Below, one piece after another: positions 1-9,250 of a stretch of DNA of 64,000 nt. Each line of letters begins with the position of its first letter. The first letter of the stretch is position 1. The notes under the pieces are model-generated. The model did not search any database. It had not been told where the DNA came from and saw only the letters and a program-made list of their open reading frames with translations. The stretch is from the NCBI GenBank assembly GCA_964391095.1, contig CAYMJA010000002.1:1-64000 (forward strand), read 5' to 3'. Made by a program: the position numbers and the translations under genes. The stretch comes from CAYMJA01 sp964391095. Its GTDB lineage: Bacteria > Patescibacteriota > Minisyncoccia > Minisyncoccales > GWA2-38-27.

Positions 1-23
1 ACCTGTTTGTTATTTTTCGTTTA

Positions 24-32
24 TGCTATAAT
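24..32 (+). promoter_or_regulatory. extended -10 promoter
   Basis: TG-C-TATAAT is an extended -10 element just upstream of the first gene. No good -35 is seen at 17 bp. The hexamer overlaps the left arm of the repeat element at 28-118, so transcription would start inside that element. Confidence 0.5.
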
Positions 33-118
33 TGCAAGTGAGGGAGAAATACAAAAATTTATTTTTGGATTTCAACCGAACGCCGCAATTATGTAAGCGA
101 AGCTACAATAATTGCGGC
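28..118 (+). repeat. two-hairpin leader element, copy 1
   Basis: Hairpin I has outer arms ATAATTGC (28-35) and GCAATTAT (85-92), a conserved internal loop (AAGTGAGGG on one side, AACCGAACG on the other) and an inner AT-rich stem. Hairpin II pairs GCCGCAATTAT (82-92) with ATAATTGCGGC (108-118). The strand at 85-92 is shared, so the two hairpins are mutually exclusive. The start codon of the first gene is 27 nt further on. Other copies are at 11023, 43934 and 57191. Confidence 0.75.
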
Positions 119-145
119 AAATCTGCAATAAAATAAATTAAAACT

Positions 146-571
146 ATGGCTGAATATCCTAAAGAGCAACTTCAACAACTTTATAAAAATCTTCCCAAAG
201 ACCTCCAGGAAGCTACATTTTCCGAAGAAGTTGCTCGCAATCTTCGTGAAATTTGCTTAAAAAATGGTGTTACAGGTGAAAACACAATTTTTGAGATTAC
301 TAAAAACCTGGGTTATGTTTTCCTCGGCCTTTTGCCCCCAAACGAACTTCAAGATGTTTTAGAAAAAGAACTAAAATTAGAGAAAAATAAAGCCGAACCA
401 ATTGCTTCAGAAATTAGCAGATTTATCTTTCTTCCGATTAGGGGCAGTTTAGAAGGGCTTTACAAAATAGAAATTAAACCCGGCCTAAAACCAGAAGTAA
501 CTCCTTTACCCTCAAAAACTACTAAAAGAAAATCAAAAAAAGGAGATAAGTATCGAGAACCCATTGAATAA
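146..571 (+). CDS. conserved hypothetical protein, first gene of T4SS-like operon
   Basis: A 141-residue soluble, mostly helical protein. I do not recognise a family. Residues 1-100 look like a compact helical domain ending in 'EISRFIFLPIRGSLEGLY'; the last 25 residues are basic and probably disordered (KTTKRKSKKGDK). There is no signal peptide or membrane segment. It starts a co-directional run (gap of 11 nt to the PrgI-like gene) that continues through VirB4 and pilin-like genes, so a cytoplasmic accessory role in that apparatus is possible. This is inference from context only. Confidence 0.6.
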   Translation: MAEYPKEQLQQLYKNLPKDLQEATFSEEVARNLREICLKNGVTGENTIFEITKNLGYVFLGLLPPNELQDVLEKELKLEKNKAEPIASEISRFIFLPIRGSLEGLYKIEIKPGLKPEVTPLPSKTTKRKSKKGDKYREPIE

Positions 572-582
572 TTTCCAATTTT

Positions 583-999
583 ATGGATTTTACTGTCCCT
601 CAATTTATAGAAAAAAAAGCAAAAATAGTAGGTCCCCTTACTTTTAGACAATTTATTTTTATTGGCACGACCGGTGGAACTTGTCTTTTTCTTTACTTTG
701 TCCTGCCTTTAACTGCTTTTATAATTACATCAATAATTTTAGTAGGAGGGGGATTTGCTTTGGCTTTTGTAAAAATTAATAAAACCTCTCTACCTGTTTT
801 CATTAAAAACTTTTTTATTTTCCTTTTTAAGCCCAAAATTTATCTTTGGAGAAAAAAAACTATGCTATCAAAGGTTTTCAAAAAAGAAAAAAAGGTTGAA
901 GAGAAAAAGATAAAATCTAAAGAAAAATCGGTTTTAAAAATTGCTAAAGGCAGCCGATTAGGGGACTTATTCACCAGCTTAGAAACGAAAAATAAATGA
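583..999 (+). CDS. PrgI/VirB3-like T4SS inner-membrane protein
   Basis: 138 residues. The N-terminus 'MDFTVPQFIEKKAKIVGPLT' followed by two close hydrophobic segments (about residues 24-42 and 44-62) is the pattern of PrgI family proteins, the Gram-positive/CPR counterpart of VirB3. These sit in the inner membrane next to the VirB4 ATPase. The C-terminal 45 residues are Lys/Glu-rich and likely cytoplasmic. The position two genes before VirB4 fits the usual prgI-virB4 order. Confidence 0.8.
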   Translation: MDFTVPQFIEKKAKIVGPLTFRQFIFIGTTGGTCLFLYFVLPLTAFIITSIILVGGGFALAFVKINKTSLPVFIKNFFIFLFKPKIYLWRKKTMLSKVFKKEKKVEEKKIKSKEKSVLKIAKGSRLGDLFTSLETKNK

Positions 1000-1052
1000 T
1001 AACTTTGAAAAATGACAAATTGCCTAATATTTAATACTTAATACTTAAATTC

Positions 1053-1685
1053 ATGGCCCAACTTTCAACTCAAGATTTTTTAGAGTTTGAACAAATTAAA
1101 GAAGGAATTATTATTTTAAAAAATAAAGGTCTGAGATCGGTCTTAATGGTTTCTTCTTTAAACTTTGCCTTAAAATCAGCAGAAGAACAAAATGCTATTT
1201 TGTATCAATTTCAGAATTTTCTCAACTCCTTAGACTTTTTTTGTCAAATTCTTATCCAATCAAGGCGTCTCAATATTGTTGGTTATTTAGATAAATTAGA
1301 GGAAATCGAAAAAAAAGAAGAAAACGAATTACTTAAGATACAAATTACTGAATATCGAAAGTTTATTGGAGACATAATAAAACAAGGGGCTATTACCCAA
1401 AAAACTTTTTATGTGATAGTCCCTTTTTCTCTTCTGGAAACCCAAATGGTCAGGGAAAAGAAAAAGTTGCCTAAAATTCCTACTCTAACCGAAAAGACGT
1501 TCCAGAGATGTAAAATTCAACTCTTGCAGCGAGTAGAATTTGTCACTTTGGGTTTAATGGCTTGTGGGCTCCAAGCTGTTCCCCTAAATAGTTTAGAACT
1601 TATTGAGCTTTTCTGGGGATTACACCACCCCTTAGAAGCAGAAAGGGGCTATTACCCGGAAATTCCCAGCGAATTAGTCCAATAA
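1053..1685 (+). CDS. VirB4-associated protein, TraC N-terminal-like
   Basis: 210 residues, no membrane segment. It opens with 'STQDFLEFEQIKEGIIILKN' and has the alternating strand/helix look of the N-terminal (TraC/CagE-type) domain that precedes the ATPase in VirB4 proteins. Here it is a separate gene ending 5 nt before the VirB4 start. The VirB4 gene still has its own N-terminal domain, so this is probably a dedicated partner rather than a split-off piece. Family membership is by resemblance; function is inferred from its position. Confidence 0.6.
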   Translation: MAQLSTQDFLEFEQIKEGIIILKNKGLRSVLMVSSLNFALKSAEEQNAILYQFQNFLNSLDFFCQILIQSRRLNIVGYLDKLEEIEKKEENELLKIQITEYRKFIGDIIKQGAITQKTFYVIVPFSLLETQMVREKKKLPKIPTLTEKTFQRCKIQLLQRVEFVTLGLMACGLQAVPLNSLELIELFWGLHHPLEAERGYYPEIPSELVQ

Positions 1686-1690
1686 CGTCT

Positions 1691-3487
1691 ATGAAGTTAC
1701 CTTTTTTAAAAAGAAAATCAAAAATCTCAAAATTTACTGAAGAAAAGCCGTTTAAAATAACTGATATTGTGGCTCCTTCCTCCATCGAAATTAAGCAAAA
1801 TTACCTCAAAATAGGAGAACAATTTGCTAAAAGTTATTTTATTTTCTCCTATCCAAGATATCTAAGCACAGGCTGGCTTTCTCCAATAATAAACCTAAAT
1901 ATCCCAATGGATGTCTCCTTTCATCTTTATCCTGTTGAAAGCGGAAGAATTCTAAAAAAATTAAGAAGAAGAGTAACCGAAGTGCAAGCAGAAATCGCCG
2001 AAAAAGAGGAGAAAGGATTAATTCGCGACCCTACTTTAGAAGTCGCTTATCACGATTTGGAAGATTTAAGGGACAAACTCCAAACAGCCCAGGAAAGAAT
2101 GTTTCGATTCGGTCTTTATATTACTGTCTACGGCAATACAGAAGAAGAACTAAGAGATGTTGAAACTAATCTAAGATCAATTTTAGAATCCCGATTAATT
2201 TATATCAAAGCTGCCCTTTATCAACAAAAACAAGGATTTATCTGCACTTCTCCTTATAATTTAGACCCTTTAACTGTCTCTACCCTAATGAATACAGCTC
2301 CCTTATCAAGCGCTTTCCCTTTTATTTCTTTTGACTTAAGTTCGAATGAAGGCATCCTTTACGGAATTAATAAACACAATAGTTCCTTAGTTTTATTTGA
2401 CCGTTTTACTTTAGCCAACAGCAATTCAGTTATATTCGGCGTTTCCGGGGGCGGTAAGAGCTATGCGATTAAATTGGAAATCTTAAGATATTTAATGTTA
2501 GGCACGGACTGTATTATAATTGACCCTGAAAACGAGTATAAGTTTTTATCAGATGCGGTTGGTGGTTCTTTTTTTAATATTTCCCTTGCCTCTCCTTGCC
2601 ATATTAATCCTTTTGAACTTCCTCTGCCTAGAGAAGACGAAAGACCAGAAGATGTTTTAAGGACAAATATTATCAACTTAGTAGGACTGCTCAGGATTAT
2701 GCTTAGCGGTTTAACTCCCGAAGAAGATGGAATCATGGACAGGGCTTTAACTGAAACTTACGCGGCAAAAGATATAACTCCGGATTCTAACCCAATGCTC
2801 TGGGGAACAGAAAAAGCCCCCTTTCCCCTAATGAGCGACCTTGAAGAAGTGCTTTTAACAATGGAAGGAACTGAATCTTTAACCAGACGCCTTCAAAGGT
2901 TCACCAAAGGAGTTTATGCCGGCTTCTTTAACCAGCCATCTAATATAGATATGAAAAATAGATTGGTTGTTTTTGGCATCCGTAATATGGAAGACGAACT
3001 GCGGCCCATGGCTCTTTTTATAATTTTAAGATACATCTGGAAAACAGTTACTTCTAAATTAAAGAAACGGCTCTTAATAATTGATGAGGCCTGGTGGTTA
3101 ATGAAAACCGAAGATGGCGCTTCTTTCCTATTTGGAACAGTTAAAAGAGCAAGAAAATATTGGTTAGGGGTAACCACCGTTACCCAAGATGTTAATGATT
3201 TTATGAAGTCCGAATATGGAAAGCCAATCATCACTAACTCCTCTCTTGTACTTTTGATGAAACAAAGCCCAGCAACCATTGAGATAGTTAAAAAAATCTT
3301 TAATTTAACTGAACAGGAAAAAATGATATTGTTGGAAACCCCGGTAGGAGAAGGTATATTCTTTGCCGGAACAAAACATGTTTTAATTAAAATAATAGCT
3401 TCTTATGCTGAAGACCAGGTAATCACTACTGCTCCTGAAGAAGTTGCTAAAATAAAACAAGCTAAAAGAGAATTAGAACAAAGTTAA
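1691..3487 (+). CDS. virB4: VirB4/TraE-type conjugation ATPase
   Basis: 598 residues. The Walker A motif 'GVSGGGKSY' is at about residues 250-258 and Walker B 'LLIIDEAWW' has D465-E466. A downstream 'VTTVTQDVNDF' matches the conserved VirB4/TraG region. The N-terminal 240 residues form the CagE/TrbE-type domain with a short coiled-coil stretch (about 90-140). VirB4 proteins power pilus assembly and substrate transfer from the cytoplasmic face. The length is typical for the compact Gram-positive/CPR version. The next gene starts 2 nt after the stop, so translation is probably coupled. Confidence 0.92.
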   Translation: MKLPFLKRKSKISKFTEEKPFKITDIVAPSSIEIKQNYLKIGEQFAKSYFIFSYPRYLSTGWLSPIINLNIPMDVSFHLYPVESGRILKKLRRRVTEVQAEIAEKEEKGLIRDPTLEVAYHDLEDLRDKLQTAQERMFRFGLYITVYGNTEEELRDVETNLRSILESRLIYIKAALYQQKQGFICTSPYNLDPLTVSTLMNTAPLSSAFPFISFDLSSNEGILYGINKHNSSLVLFDRFTLANSNSVIFGVSGGGKSYAIKLEILRYLMLGTDCIIIDPENEYKFLSDAVGGSFFNISLASPCHINPFELPLPREDERPEDVLRTNIINLVGLLRIMLSGLTPEEDGIMDRALTETYAAKDITPDSNPMLWGTEKAPFPLMSDLEEVLLTMEGTESLTRRLQRFTKGVYAGFFNQPSNIDMKNRLVVFGIRNMEDELRPMALFIILRYIWKTVTSKLKKRLLIIDEAWWLMKTEDGASFLFGTVKRARKYWLGVTTVTQDVNDFMKSEYGKPIITNSSLVLLMKQSPATIEIVKKIFNLTEQEKMILLETPVGEGIFFAGTKHVLIKIIASYAEDQVITTAPEEVAKIKQAKRELEQS

Positions 3488-3488
3488 A

Positions 3489-3863
3489 ATGCCCGAAGAA
3501 ACGCCACCAAAACAATCTGCTCCTGAACCTATCCCTAAATCCGCTCCAAGAGAACAACCTCCAGAAAAACCGAAGAAAGTAAAGAAAAAAGGAAAATGGT
3601 TTGGAAAAATTCCTACTAATGTTCTTCTTTCCCCGGGAGGAATGGTTTTGATTTTCTTTGCCCTAATAATGGAAATTCTTGATATTATTCCTATTCCATT
3701 TGCCGACCAATTATGGGAACTGCCCTTAGAATTAATTTTTATAGTTTTATTAACTATAATAGCTAAAGTTCCCCTTAAAACATCTATCATCCCTTTTCTT
3801 ATTGAACGTATTCCCATAGTAAGCGATATCCTTCCAACTTGGGTTATCCGAATGATTGCTTAA
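3489..3863 (+). CDS. membrane protein with Pro-rich N-terminus
   Basis: 124 residues. The first 40 are rich in Pro, Glu and Lys (PPKQSAPEPIPKSAPREQPP), then two hydrophobic segments (about 48-65 and 78-95). I cannot name the family. It lies between VirB4 and the first pilin-like gene with almost no spacer, so it is presumably an inner-membrane part or chaperone of the same machine. This is inferred from context. Confidence 0.6.
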   Translation: MPEETPPKQSAPEPIPKSAPREQPPEKPKKVKKKGKWFGKIPTNVLLSPGGMVLIFFALIMEILDIIPIPFADQLWELPLELIFIVLLTIIAKVPLKTSIIPFLIERIPIVSDILPTWVIRMIA

Positions 3864-3892
3864 AACTGGGTGTTAAATGGGTCTGTTTAAAA

Positions 3893-6088
3893 ATGATGGA
3901 AAATAGAAAAAAACAGAAATTAATTTCTTTGTTTTTGCTCCTTTTCTTGCTCTTTGGAGTAAATTTTGTTTTTGCCCTGGAGATAGACTATCCTCGCCTT
4001 CCGGGCACTGAGCCTCCTCAGGATTTTCTCAAAACCGCTCCGGCTGAAGAAATCCCTTCTCTTTATGTTAAATATCTTTTTAATTTGGTTATTTGGCTGG
4101 TGGGAATAATTGCTTTTGGGGCTTTAATCTACGGGGGCATTAAATATCTGATTTCAACCGGCAAAGCAGAGGCAATGGCTTCGGCCAGGGAGCAAATTTC
4201 GGCTGTTTTTTTTGGTGTTTTAATTTTACTCTCCTCTTTTTTTATTCTAAAAACCCTTAACCCTCAACTTACTATCTTAAAACTTCCAGGACTCAAAGCA
4301 ATCCCTAAGCCACCCGCAATTACCAAACCTCCTCCTGTTGAAAAGCTTCGAACTTCAACAAATACTGAAATTCCTTTGGGGACTATAATCCAAAAAGGAG
4401 TTTTCGAAGGAACAATTCCTTGGGAAAAGGGGAAAAGAATACCAAGGATTAAAGAAATCGCTGAAAATACTTTTAAGATTAGTCAAAAATTAGAACAGCA
4501 AAACACTGAATTAAAAGAAATTACGCTGGGAGGCATTACACCTAAAGGAATTATACTTCAAGGATGCACCTGCCAGGGAATACACTTAATAGATCCAAAG
4601 GTTATATGTCCCTCCTTGTGTATATTGCACCCTCCTCCAAGGTCCTGTTTTTGCGACCCTTGTATTATTCCCCGTCTTGAAATTGAGAGAATTAAAAACC
4701 AAAACATAACCGAAATCAATAATCTTCAAAAGGAACAGGAAAAGGCCTACCACGAAATTCGTCTTTTAAAAGAACAAATAGCTAAATTAGAGAGAGCCGA
4801 AAAGTTTATCTTAGATTGTTATGAATGGTTGGATAGTTTGGCCGCTTTTTTGGTAAAAAAAGATTCTTTTATCGCTACTAAGGATATATTAAGGAAAATT
4901 AATTTTTGGGATGAAATAGCAATTAAAGAAGATGCGGCAACTTTTTATTGCCCGGTCAGTGGAACTATTTTAGGAGAAACAGAATATATTGACGTCCCGT
5001 CTAGCCCAGAAGAAGAAATAAATACGGAAGAAATAGACACGGGTCCGGTTGAAGAATACTCTCCCGCCTGTATGCCAGAGGTCCCGGTCGGAGAAATTAT
5101 TGATAGAACAAAAAGAGTCGGAGACAAATTAGTTGAAAGAATGGAAAAACTTATTAATTTAGACCAAGAATTAATTGACGCAGTTAATAAAATGCACCAT
5201 TTAGTGAGTCAATGTACTTCTCAAGACAGTCCTCCCTCACTAGTTTTCCCGCCCAGATGTGTTTCTGTCTGCGACCCCTTATTTTGCATCCCTGTCCGCT
5301 GTGTAGGACCTATTCCTGAGGCTATTGACATGGATGCACTAAAGAAAATGATTAGCGATGTTCATATCTATTTAGCGGGAGGACAAGGTTATCCAGGATT
5401 CACCACATCACCCCCGGGAAAATGCTGGTATAGACACCACCACAAATGGAAATTTGATAAAAATTGTTACAAAAGGGAATTCCCGAAAGAATTTAATGAT
5501 AGAATGGACGAATATATGGAAAAAGTCAAAAACAAAGCCCCTTGCCCTTATAATTCTCAACAAGGCCGATACGAGATTGCTATCCAGCTTGATAGAATTA
5601 TTGACATAATTGAAAAGAAAAAAGAAGTAGAACAAAGAATGGAAAAAATAGGAGAAAAAAGGACAAAAGAAAGGATAGAAGACGTGGTGAAGGCCCCCAA
5701 ACAAAAAGGGGAGCTGATAAAGATAGGAATAACCACAATAATTGACAAAATAGTTCCGAAAATACTTGAAGATTTAGACGAAAAAATTAGAAATGAAATG
5801 AAATATTGCGTTACTGATTTCGACCCTTATAACCCCGAAATCCCCGAAATAGTCAATACATTAATGACTTGTGGAGATTCTCAAAGGAGCGTAGGCCCGG
5901 AAGCCCCAGGCGGAAAAATAATCCAAAAATGCTGTTTAGAAGAAAAACCCTTCCAGGATTGTTTAGCAAAATGTTATTTAGAGGAAGGATATAAAAAATA
6001 TAAAGAGTGTTTATACAAGTGCATAGAAACTTTACCCGAAGGTCTTAATGTATGCCGGCATAAACTTAATTTTTACTGCTGTGAATGA
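3893..6088 (+). CDS. VirB2/TrbC-like membrane protein with large Cys-rich tail (1 of 3)
   Basis: About 731 residues from ATG 3893; a TTG further upstream would overlap the previous gene and lies before the signal sequence. It has a signal peptide ending near 'NFVFA', then a 100-residue module: an 'IDYPRLPG' motif and two membrane helices ('LFNLVIWLVGIIAFGALIYGG' region and 'VFFGVLILLSSFFILKTLNPQL' region). The same module opens the next two genes. This is the layout of VirB2/TrbC pilins. The remaining roughly 580 residues are extracellular-type: charged helices with several Cys-Pro-rich clusters (for example CTCQG, CFCDPC) that are probably disulphide-bonded or metal-binding. Far longer than an ordinary pilin. 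Confidence 0.75.
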   Translation: MMENRKKQKLISLFLLLFLLFGVNFVFALEIDYPRLPGTEPPQDFLKTAPAEEIPSLYVKYLFNLVIWLVGIIAFGALIYGGIKYLISTGKAEAMASAREQISAVFFGVLILLSSFFILKTLNPQLTILKLPGLKAIPKPPAITKPPPVEKLRTSTNTEIPLGTIIQKGVFEGTIPWEKGKRIPRIKEIAENTFKISQKLEQQNTELKEITLGGITPKGIILQGCTCQGIHLIDPKVICPSLCILHPPPRSCFCDPCIIPRLEIERIKNQNITEINNLQKEQEKAYHEIRLLKEQIAKLERAEKFILDCYEWLDSLAAFLVKKDSFIATKDILRKINFWDEIAIKEDAATFYCPVSGTILGETEYIDVPSSPEEEINTEEIDTGPVEEYSPACMPEVPVGEIIDRTKRVGDKLVERMEKLINLDQELIDAVNKMHHLVSQCTSQDSPPSLVFPPRCVSVCDPLFCIPVRCVGPIPEAIDMDALKKMISDVHIYLAGGQGYPGFTTSPPGKCWYRHHHKWKFDKNCYKREFPKEFNDRMDEYMEKVKNKAPCPYNSQQGRYEIAIQLDRIIDIIEKKKEVEQRMEKIGEKRTKERIEDVVKAPKQKGELIKIGITTIIDKIVPKILEDLDEKIRNEMKYCVTDFDPYNPEIPEIVNTLMTCGDSQRSVGPEAPGGKIIQKCCLEEKPFQDCLAKCYLEEGYKKYKECLYKCIETLPEGLNVCRHKLNFYCCE

Positions 6089-6138
6089 TAATTTTAGAGA
6101 AATAATTGGTTCGCTCGGCGCTATTAATTATAGAGATT

Positions 6139-7377
6139 ATGAAAAAAAATTATAAAAAAACTACTGTTATCATTCTCTTGTTATTGCTTTTTCTATTCTC
6201 GGCTGTTTTTGTTTTTGCCCAAAGAGAACTGGAAGTTACTTACCCTGAAGTTAGCGGATTAAAACCAGAAACAATAGAAACCCCTATAGCTGAATATGTT
6301 AAATATATTTTTAATTTTGCCATAGCTTTTGTAGGACTAATTGCTTTTGGGGTATTAGTTTGGTCGGGGACTCAGTGTTTCACTTCAGCCGGCAAACCAG
6401 ATGCCTTGAGTTCAGCGAAAAGCCGGATTAAATCAACTTTTTTAGGAGTTTTGCTCTTGCTTTTTTCTTATTTAATTCTAATTACTATCAACCCTCAGTT
6501 GATTATCTTCCATCTTCCTGGACTTCCAAAAATTCCTTCTGAAGAACTCCCTAAAACTCCAATTTCTCTTATGACCACAGACCTTTTAGGAAAAATTAAA
6601 GAAATAGCAGAAAAAATCAAGGGAACTCCAGATGAAAAAGGGCTTTCTATTGGAATTAAAGAGATCGCTGATAAAATAGAAAATTTAACTAATAAATGCA
6701 CCTGTGAAAGAACTCAAGCTTTATGTAAATGCCAAGGGGGAAATCCATTGGCTCAATGCCAACCTATTCATTGTTTCGCCGGGAATGAATCCAATCATCC
6801 CTGCCCAGATTCCAAAGATATCAAAGATAATCAAAAAGAAATTATTGCTTGGAAAGATGAAATATTCTATTATAGAAACAGGGCTCTTGCTGAAAAAGAA
6901 GATTTAGAACTTGATATAATAAAGGTATTAGATAAAAAAATTAACTGGTATAATGAACAAATAAAAGCAGCAGAGGAACAAAGAATAATTGATTATTTAG
7001 AAGAAGAAAAAAAATGGTTAGAAGAAGAAAAAAGATATAAAGAAGAACTTATCCCTAAACTTAAAGAATTAGCAGATACTATTGCGAAACTGGAAAAACC
7101 AACTATTGCATTGTCTGCTCTGGCCGAGGAATGTTTCTCTGAAGTAAGCATTGAAAAAAACTGTATTCCTACCTGTCTGGTCGGACCAATTTACGGATGC
7201 CATAATGCTTATGGAGGGTGTCAACCAGATACTTGTAAGGGAAATCCTTGTCCTATGAATAAAATCCAGGAACAGGTTGGGAAAATTAAGCCCGCTGAAA
7301 TTAATTCAATCTGCGATGAAATAATTGCCATTATAGAAAATATCAAAAGGACCCAAGAGAAACAAGCCCAAATTTAA
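6139..7377 (+). CDS. VirB2/TrbC-like membrane protein with Cys-rich coiled-coil tail (2 of 3)
   Basis: 412 residues from ATG 6139, placed directly before the signal peptide 'MKKNYKKTTVIILLLLLFLF'. The N-terminal module repeats that of the previous gene: 'EVTYPEVSG', first helix around 'YIFNFAIAFVGLIAFGVLVW', a 'TSAGKPDALSSAKSRI' loop, second helix and 'ITINPQL'. The tail has Cys clusters (CTCERTQALCKC; CLVGPIYGC) flanking a long Glu/Lys coiled coil. It is probably a surface component of the T4SS/pilus-like machine. The tail has no sequence family I recognise. Confidence 0.75.
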   Translation: MKKNYKKTTVIILLLLLFLFSAVFVFAQRELEVTYPEVSGLKPETIETPIAEYVKYIFNFAIAFVGLIAFGVLVWSGTQCFTSAGKPDALSSAKSRIKSTFLGVLLLLFSYLILITINPQLIIFHLPGLPKIPSEELPKTPISLMTTDLLGKIKEIAEKIKGTPDEKGLSIGIKEIADKIENLTNKCTCERTQALCKCQGGNPLAQCQPIHCFAGNESNHPCPDSKDIKDNQKEIIAWKDEIFYYRNRALAEKEDLELDIIKVLDKKINWYNEQIKAAEEQRIIDYLEEEKKWLEEEKRYKEELIPKLKELADTIAKLEKPTIALSALAEECFSEVSIEKNCIPTCLVGPIYGCHNAYGGCQPDTCKGNPCPMNKIQEQVGKIKPAEINSICDEIIAIIENIKRTQEKQAQI

Positions 7378-7390
7378 ACTTTTAACATTA

Positions 7391-7455
7391 TAAGAACCTG
7401 CCTTCGGCAGAACCTTGGTTCGCTAAGGTAGAAAAACATATATTCTTGAATTAAC
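7391..7455 (+). repeat. AGAACC/TTCGCT hairpin repeat
   Basis: Intergenic copy of a repeat family with outer arms AAGAACCT and ATATTCTTGAA and inner hairpins (CTGCCTTCGGCAG; ACCTTGGTTCGCTAAGGT). Related copies are at 12602-12682 and 48166-48293. Confidence 0.6.
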
Positions 7456-7472
7456 AAGTTAGTAATATATTT

Positions 7473-8696
7473 ATGAAAAAATTTTTATTTTCTTTTTTTC
7501 TAATATCTCTTTTTCTGATTTGGATTGTTCCTTTCTATTTTGTTGAAGCGGCTGTTCAACCAAGACCCCTGGAAATTAGATATCCAGAAATCGAAGGATT
7601 TAAACCGGAAACAGTTGAAACCCTAACTCCTGAATATGCTAAATATATTTTTAATTTTGCTATCTGGACAAGCGGTCTTATTGCTCTCGGTGTCTTGGTC
7701 TATGCTGGTTTTCAATATTTAACTTCAGCCGGTAATCCGGAAAAAGTAAAAGACGCTAAAGACCGTATTGCATCTGCTCTTCTGGGCTTAGTAATTTTAT
7801 TTGGTTCTTATTTAATCTTAATAACCATTAATCCCCAATTAATTCAATTCAATCTCGGTCCCATAAAACCAATTCCGCTCAAAATAAGAGGCGGCGTCCT
7901 TTTATGTATAAACGATATAAAACATAAAGGGTATACCCTTGAATATTTTTATGATATCAACGATGTAGTGATTAAAAAGGGGCTGTTAGATCTTGTTGAA
8001 AAAAACTGCCGTTATGCGGCCACGGGTTTGATTGATGAACCTGATTTTGATAACAAAACAACATTGGCTTTTCTTATTCCAGACACTCCGGGACAAAAAC
8101 CAAAAAATGGAGTAATTCTCTATAATGAGAGTAATTTTAGAGGAACAGGCCAGATGATATATCGTCCTACTGCTCGAGACCCTAAAACCAATTTAATTAT
8201 TAGTGGTTATTACATTGATAAAACAAGAACCTCTTCAGCGAAAACTTTTGTTATAAATTATAATCCGGATCCAAGTTGGTATGTAAAATTATACGAATTC
8301 AAAGACCAAAACGAAGACGAAGAAAGTGCAAAAGAAAAACCATATCATATTTTTACTAACAATATCGCTCCCTGTTACGACATAATGAATGATTTTCCCT
8401 GCGTAACGGGTAGTTGGGTAACAGGTGCTTTTGTAGAAAACCGTCAATTCAAATCCGTTAAAATTGAATCTAAAGGAAAATTAATAGCGATTTTTTTTAA
8501 AACATTAACCTGCAAGGACATAGATGCAGGTAAGTGGAATCAAGACGTTGAAATATATCCCTTAATTAGCAGTGATAGTAGTTTAGGAGATAATAGACCA
8601 ATAAAAAATTGGAGCGAGGCAGCCTGCGGCGGAAAGGGCTGGAAAAATTTCCCTGCTGCTAAGAGTATGGTAGTTTTAAGCGCTGGTATGATATAA
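7473..8696 (+). CDS. VirB2/TrbC-like membrane protein with beta-rich tail (3 of 3)
   Basis: 407 residues. A signal peptide (to about residue 26) is followed by the shared two-helix pilin module ('EIRYPEIEGFKPETVE', 'YIFNFAIW', 'LTSAGNPEKVKDAKDRI', 'ITINPQL'). The tail differs from its two neighbours: few cysteines, beta-rich, with 'ILYNESNFRGTGQ' and 'FKSVKIESKGK' segments that vaguely resemble beta/gamma-crystallin strands. The shared module shows that the three genes arose by tandem duplication and then acquired different surface domains. The gene ends at a strong bidirectional terminator. Confidence 0.75.
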   Translation: MKKFLFSFFLISLFLIWIVPFYFVEAAVQPRPLEIRYPEIEGFKPETVETLTPEYAKYIFNFAIWTSGLIALGVLVYAGFQYLTSAGNPEKVKDAKDRIASALLGLVILFGSYLILITINPQLIQFNLGPIKPIPLKIRGGVLLCINDIKHKGYTLEYFYDINDVVIKKGLLDLVEKNCRYAATGLIDEPDFDNKTTLAFLIPDTPGQKPKNGVILYNESNFRGTGQMIYRPTARDPKTNLIISGYYIDKTRTSSAKTFVINYNPDPSWYVKLYEFKDQNEDEESAKEKPYHIFTNNIAPCYDIMNDFPCVTGSWVTGAFVENRQFKSVKIESKGKLIAIFFKTLTCKDIDAGKWNQDVEIYPLISSDSSLGDNRPIKNWSEAACGGKGWKNFPAAKSMVVLSAGMI

Positions 8697-8708
8697 TTTT
8701 CTTCTAAT

Positions 8709-8749
8709 AACAAAAAATCGCTTTTAAAATTTAAAAGCGATTTTTTGTT
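8709..8749. terminator. bidirectional terminator
   Basis: An inverted repeat of about 19 bp (AACAAAAAATCGCTTTTAA and its complement) around a short AT loop, with A and T runs on the two sides. It separates the rightward pilin operon from the leftward jag gene. Confidence 0.9.
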
Positions 8750-8770
8750 ATTATGTTGCTACAATTAAAT

Positions 8771-9232
8771 TTAGGGATATGGTCTAACTACCACTCTTCT
8801 TTCCGGCTCTTGGCCGACACTCTCGGTTGTAATATCTGTTCTATCGGCTAATTCTAAATGAATAATTCTTCTCTCATAAGCCGGCATAGGCGCCAATATT
8901 TTTTCTTTTTTAGTTAAAGCAACTTCATCAGCTAAAGATTTAGCTGTTTCTTTTAGATATTCTATTTTTTTTCTTTTATAATCGTTAACATCAAGATTGA
9001 TATAGAAATCTCCTGGGATTTTTCGTTTTAATATCGTTTTTAAAAGATGTTGGATTTCATTTAAGGTCTGTCCATTTTGACCAATCAAAAGTTTTGGTTC
9101 TTCAACCTTTAGTTTTATAGGAATGGTTTTGTCTTCCAACGATAAAATCTCAACTTCAATCTCTAAACTTGTTTTCTCAAAAAACTCTCGACTTATTTTT
9201 TTTATTTCTTCTAAGCTTTCTTTAGTAATCAT
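8771..9232 (-). CDS. jag: KH-R3H RNA-binding protein Jag/KhpB
   Basis: 153 residues. The KH domain has the GxxG loop 'GQNG' (about residue 51-54); the C-terminal R3H domain has 'YERRIIHLELADRTDITTES'. This is the Jag/KhpB (SpoIIIJ-associated) protein, an RNA-binding protein that sits next to yidC in many bacteria. The usual N-terminal Jag_N domain is replaced by only a short helical stretch. It follows yidC by 18 nt in the same direction. Confidence 0.9.
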   Translation of the reverse strand: MITKESLEEIKKISREFFEKTSLEIEVEILSLEDKTIPIKLKVEEPKLLIGQNGQTLNEIQHLLKTILKRKIPGDFYINLDVNDYKRKKIEYLKETAKSLADEVALTKKEKILAPMPAYERRIIHLELADRTDITTESVGQEPERRVVVRPYP

Positions 9233-9250
9233 AGGTTCAGATATTAAACG

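Noticed and set aside
1053..3487. A split virB4 gene caused by a frameshift
   Set aside because: The 598-residue VirB4 already contains its own N-terminal domain and both Walker motifs, and the upstream gene ends with a normal stop and short spacer.
3839..3892. TTG start for the first pilin-like gene
   Set aside because: It would put 18 polar residues before the signal peptide and overlap the upstream gene; ATG 3893 fits better.
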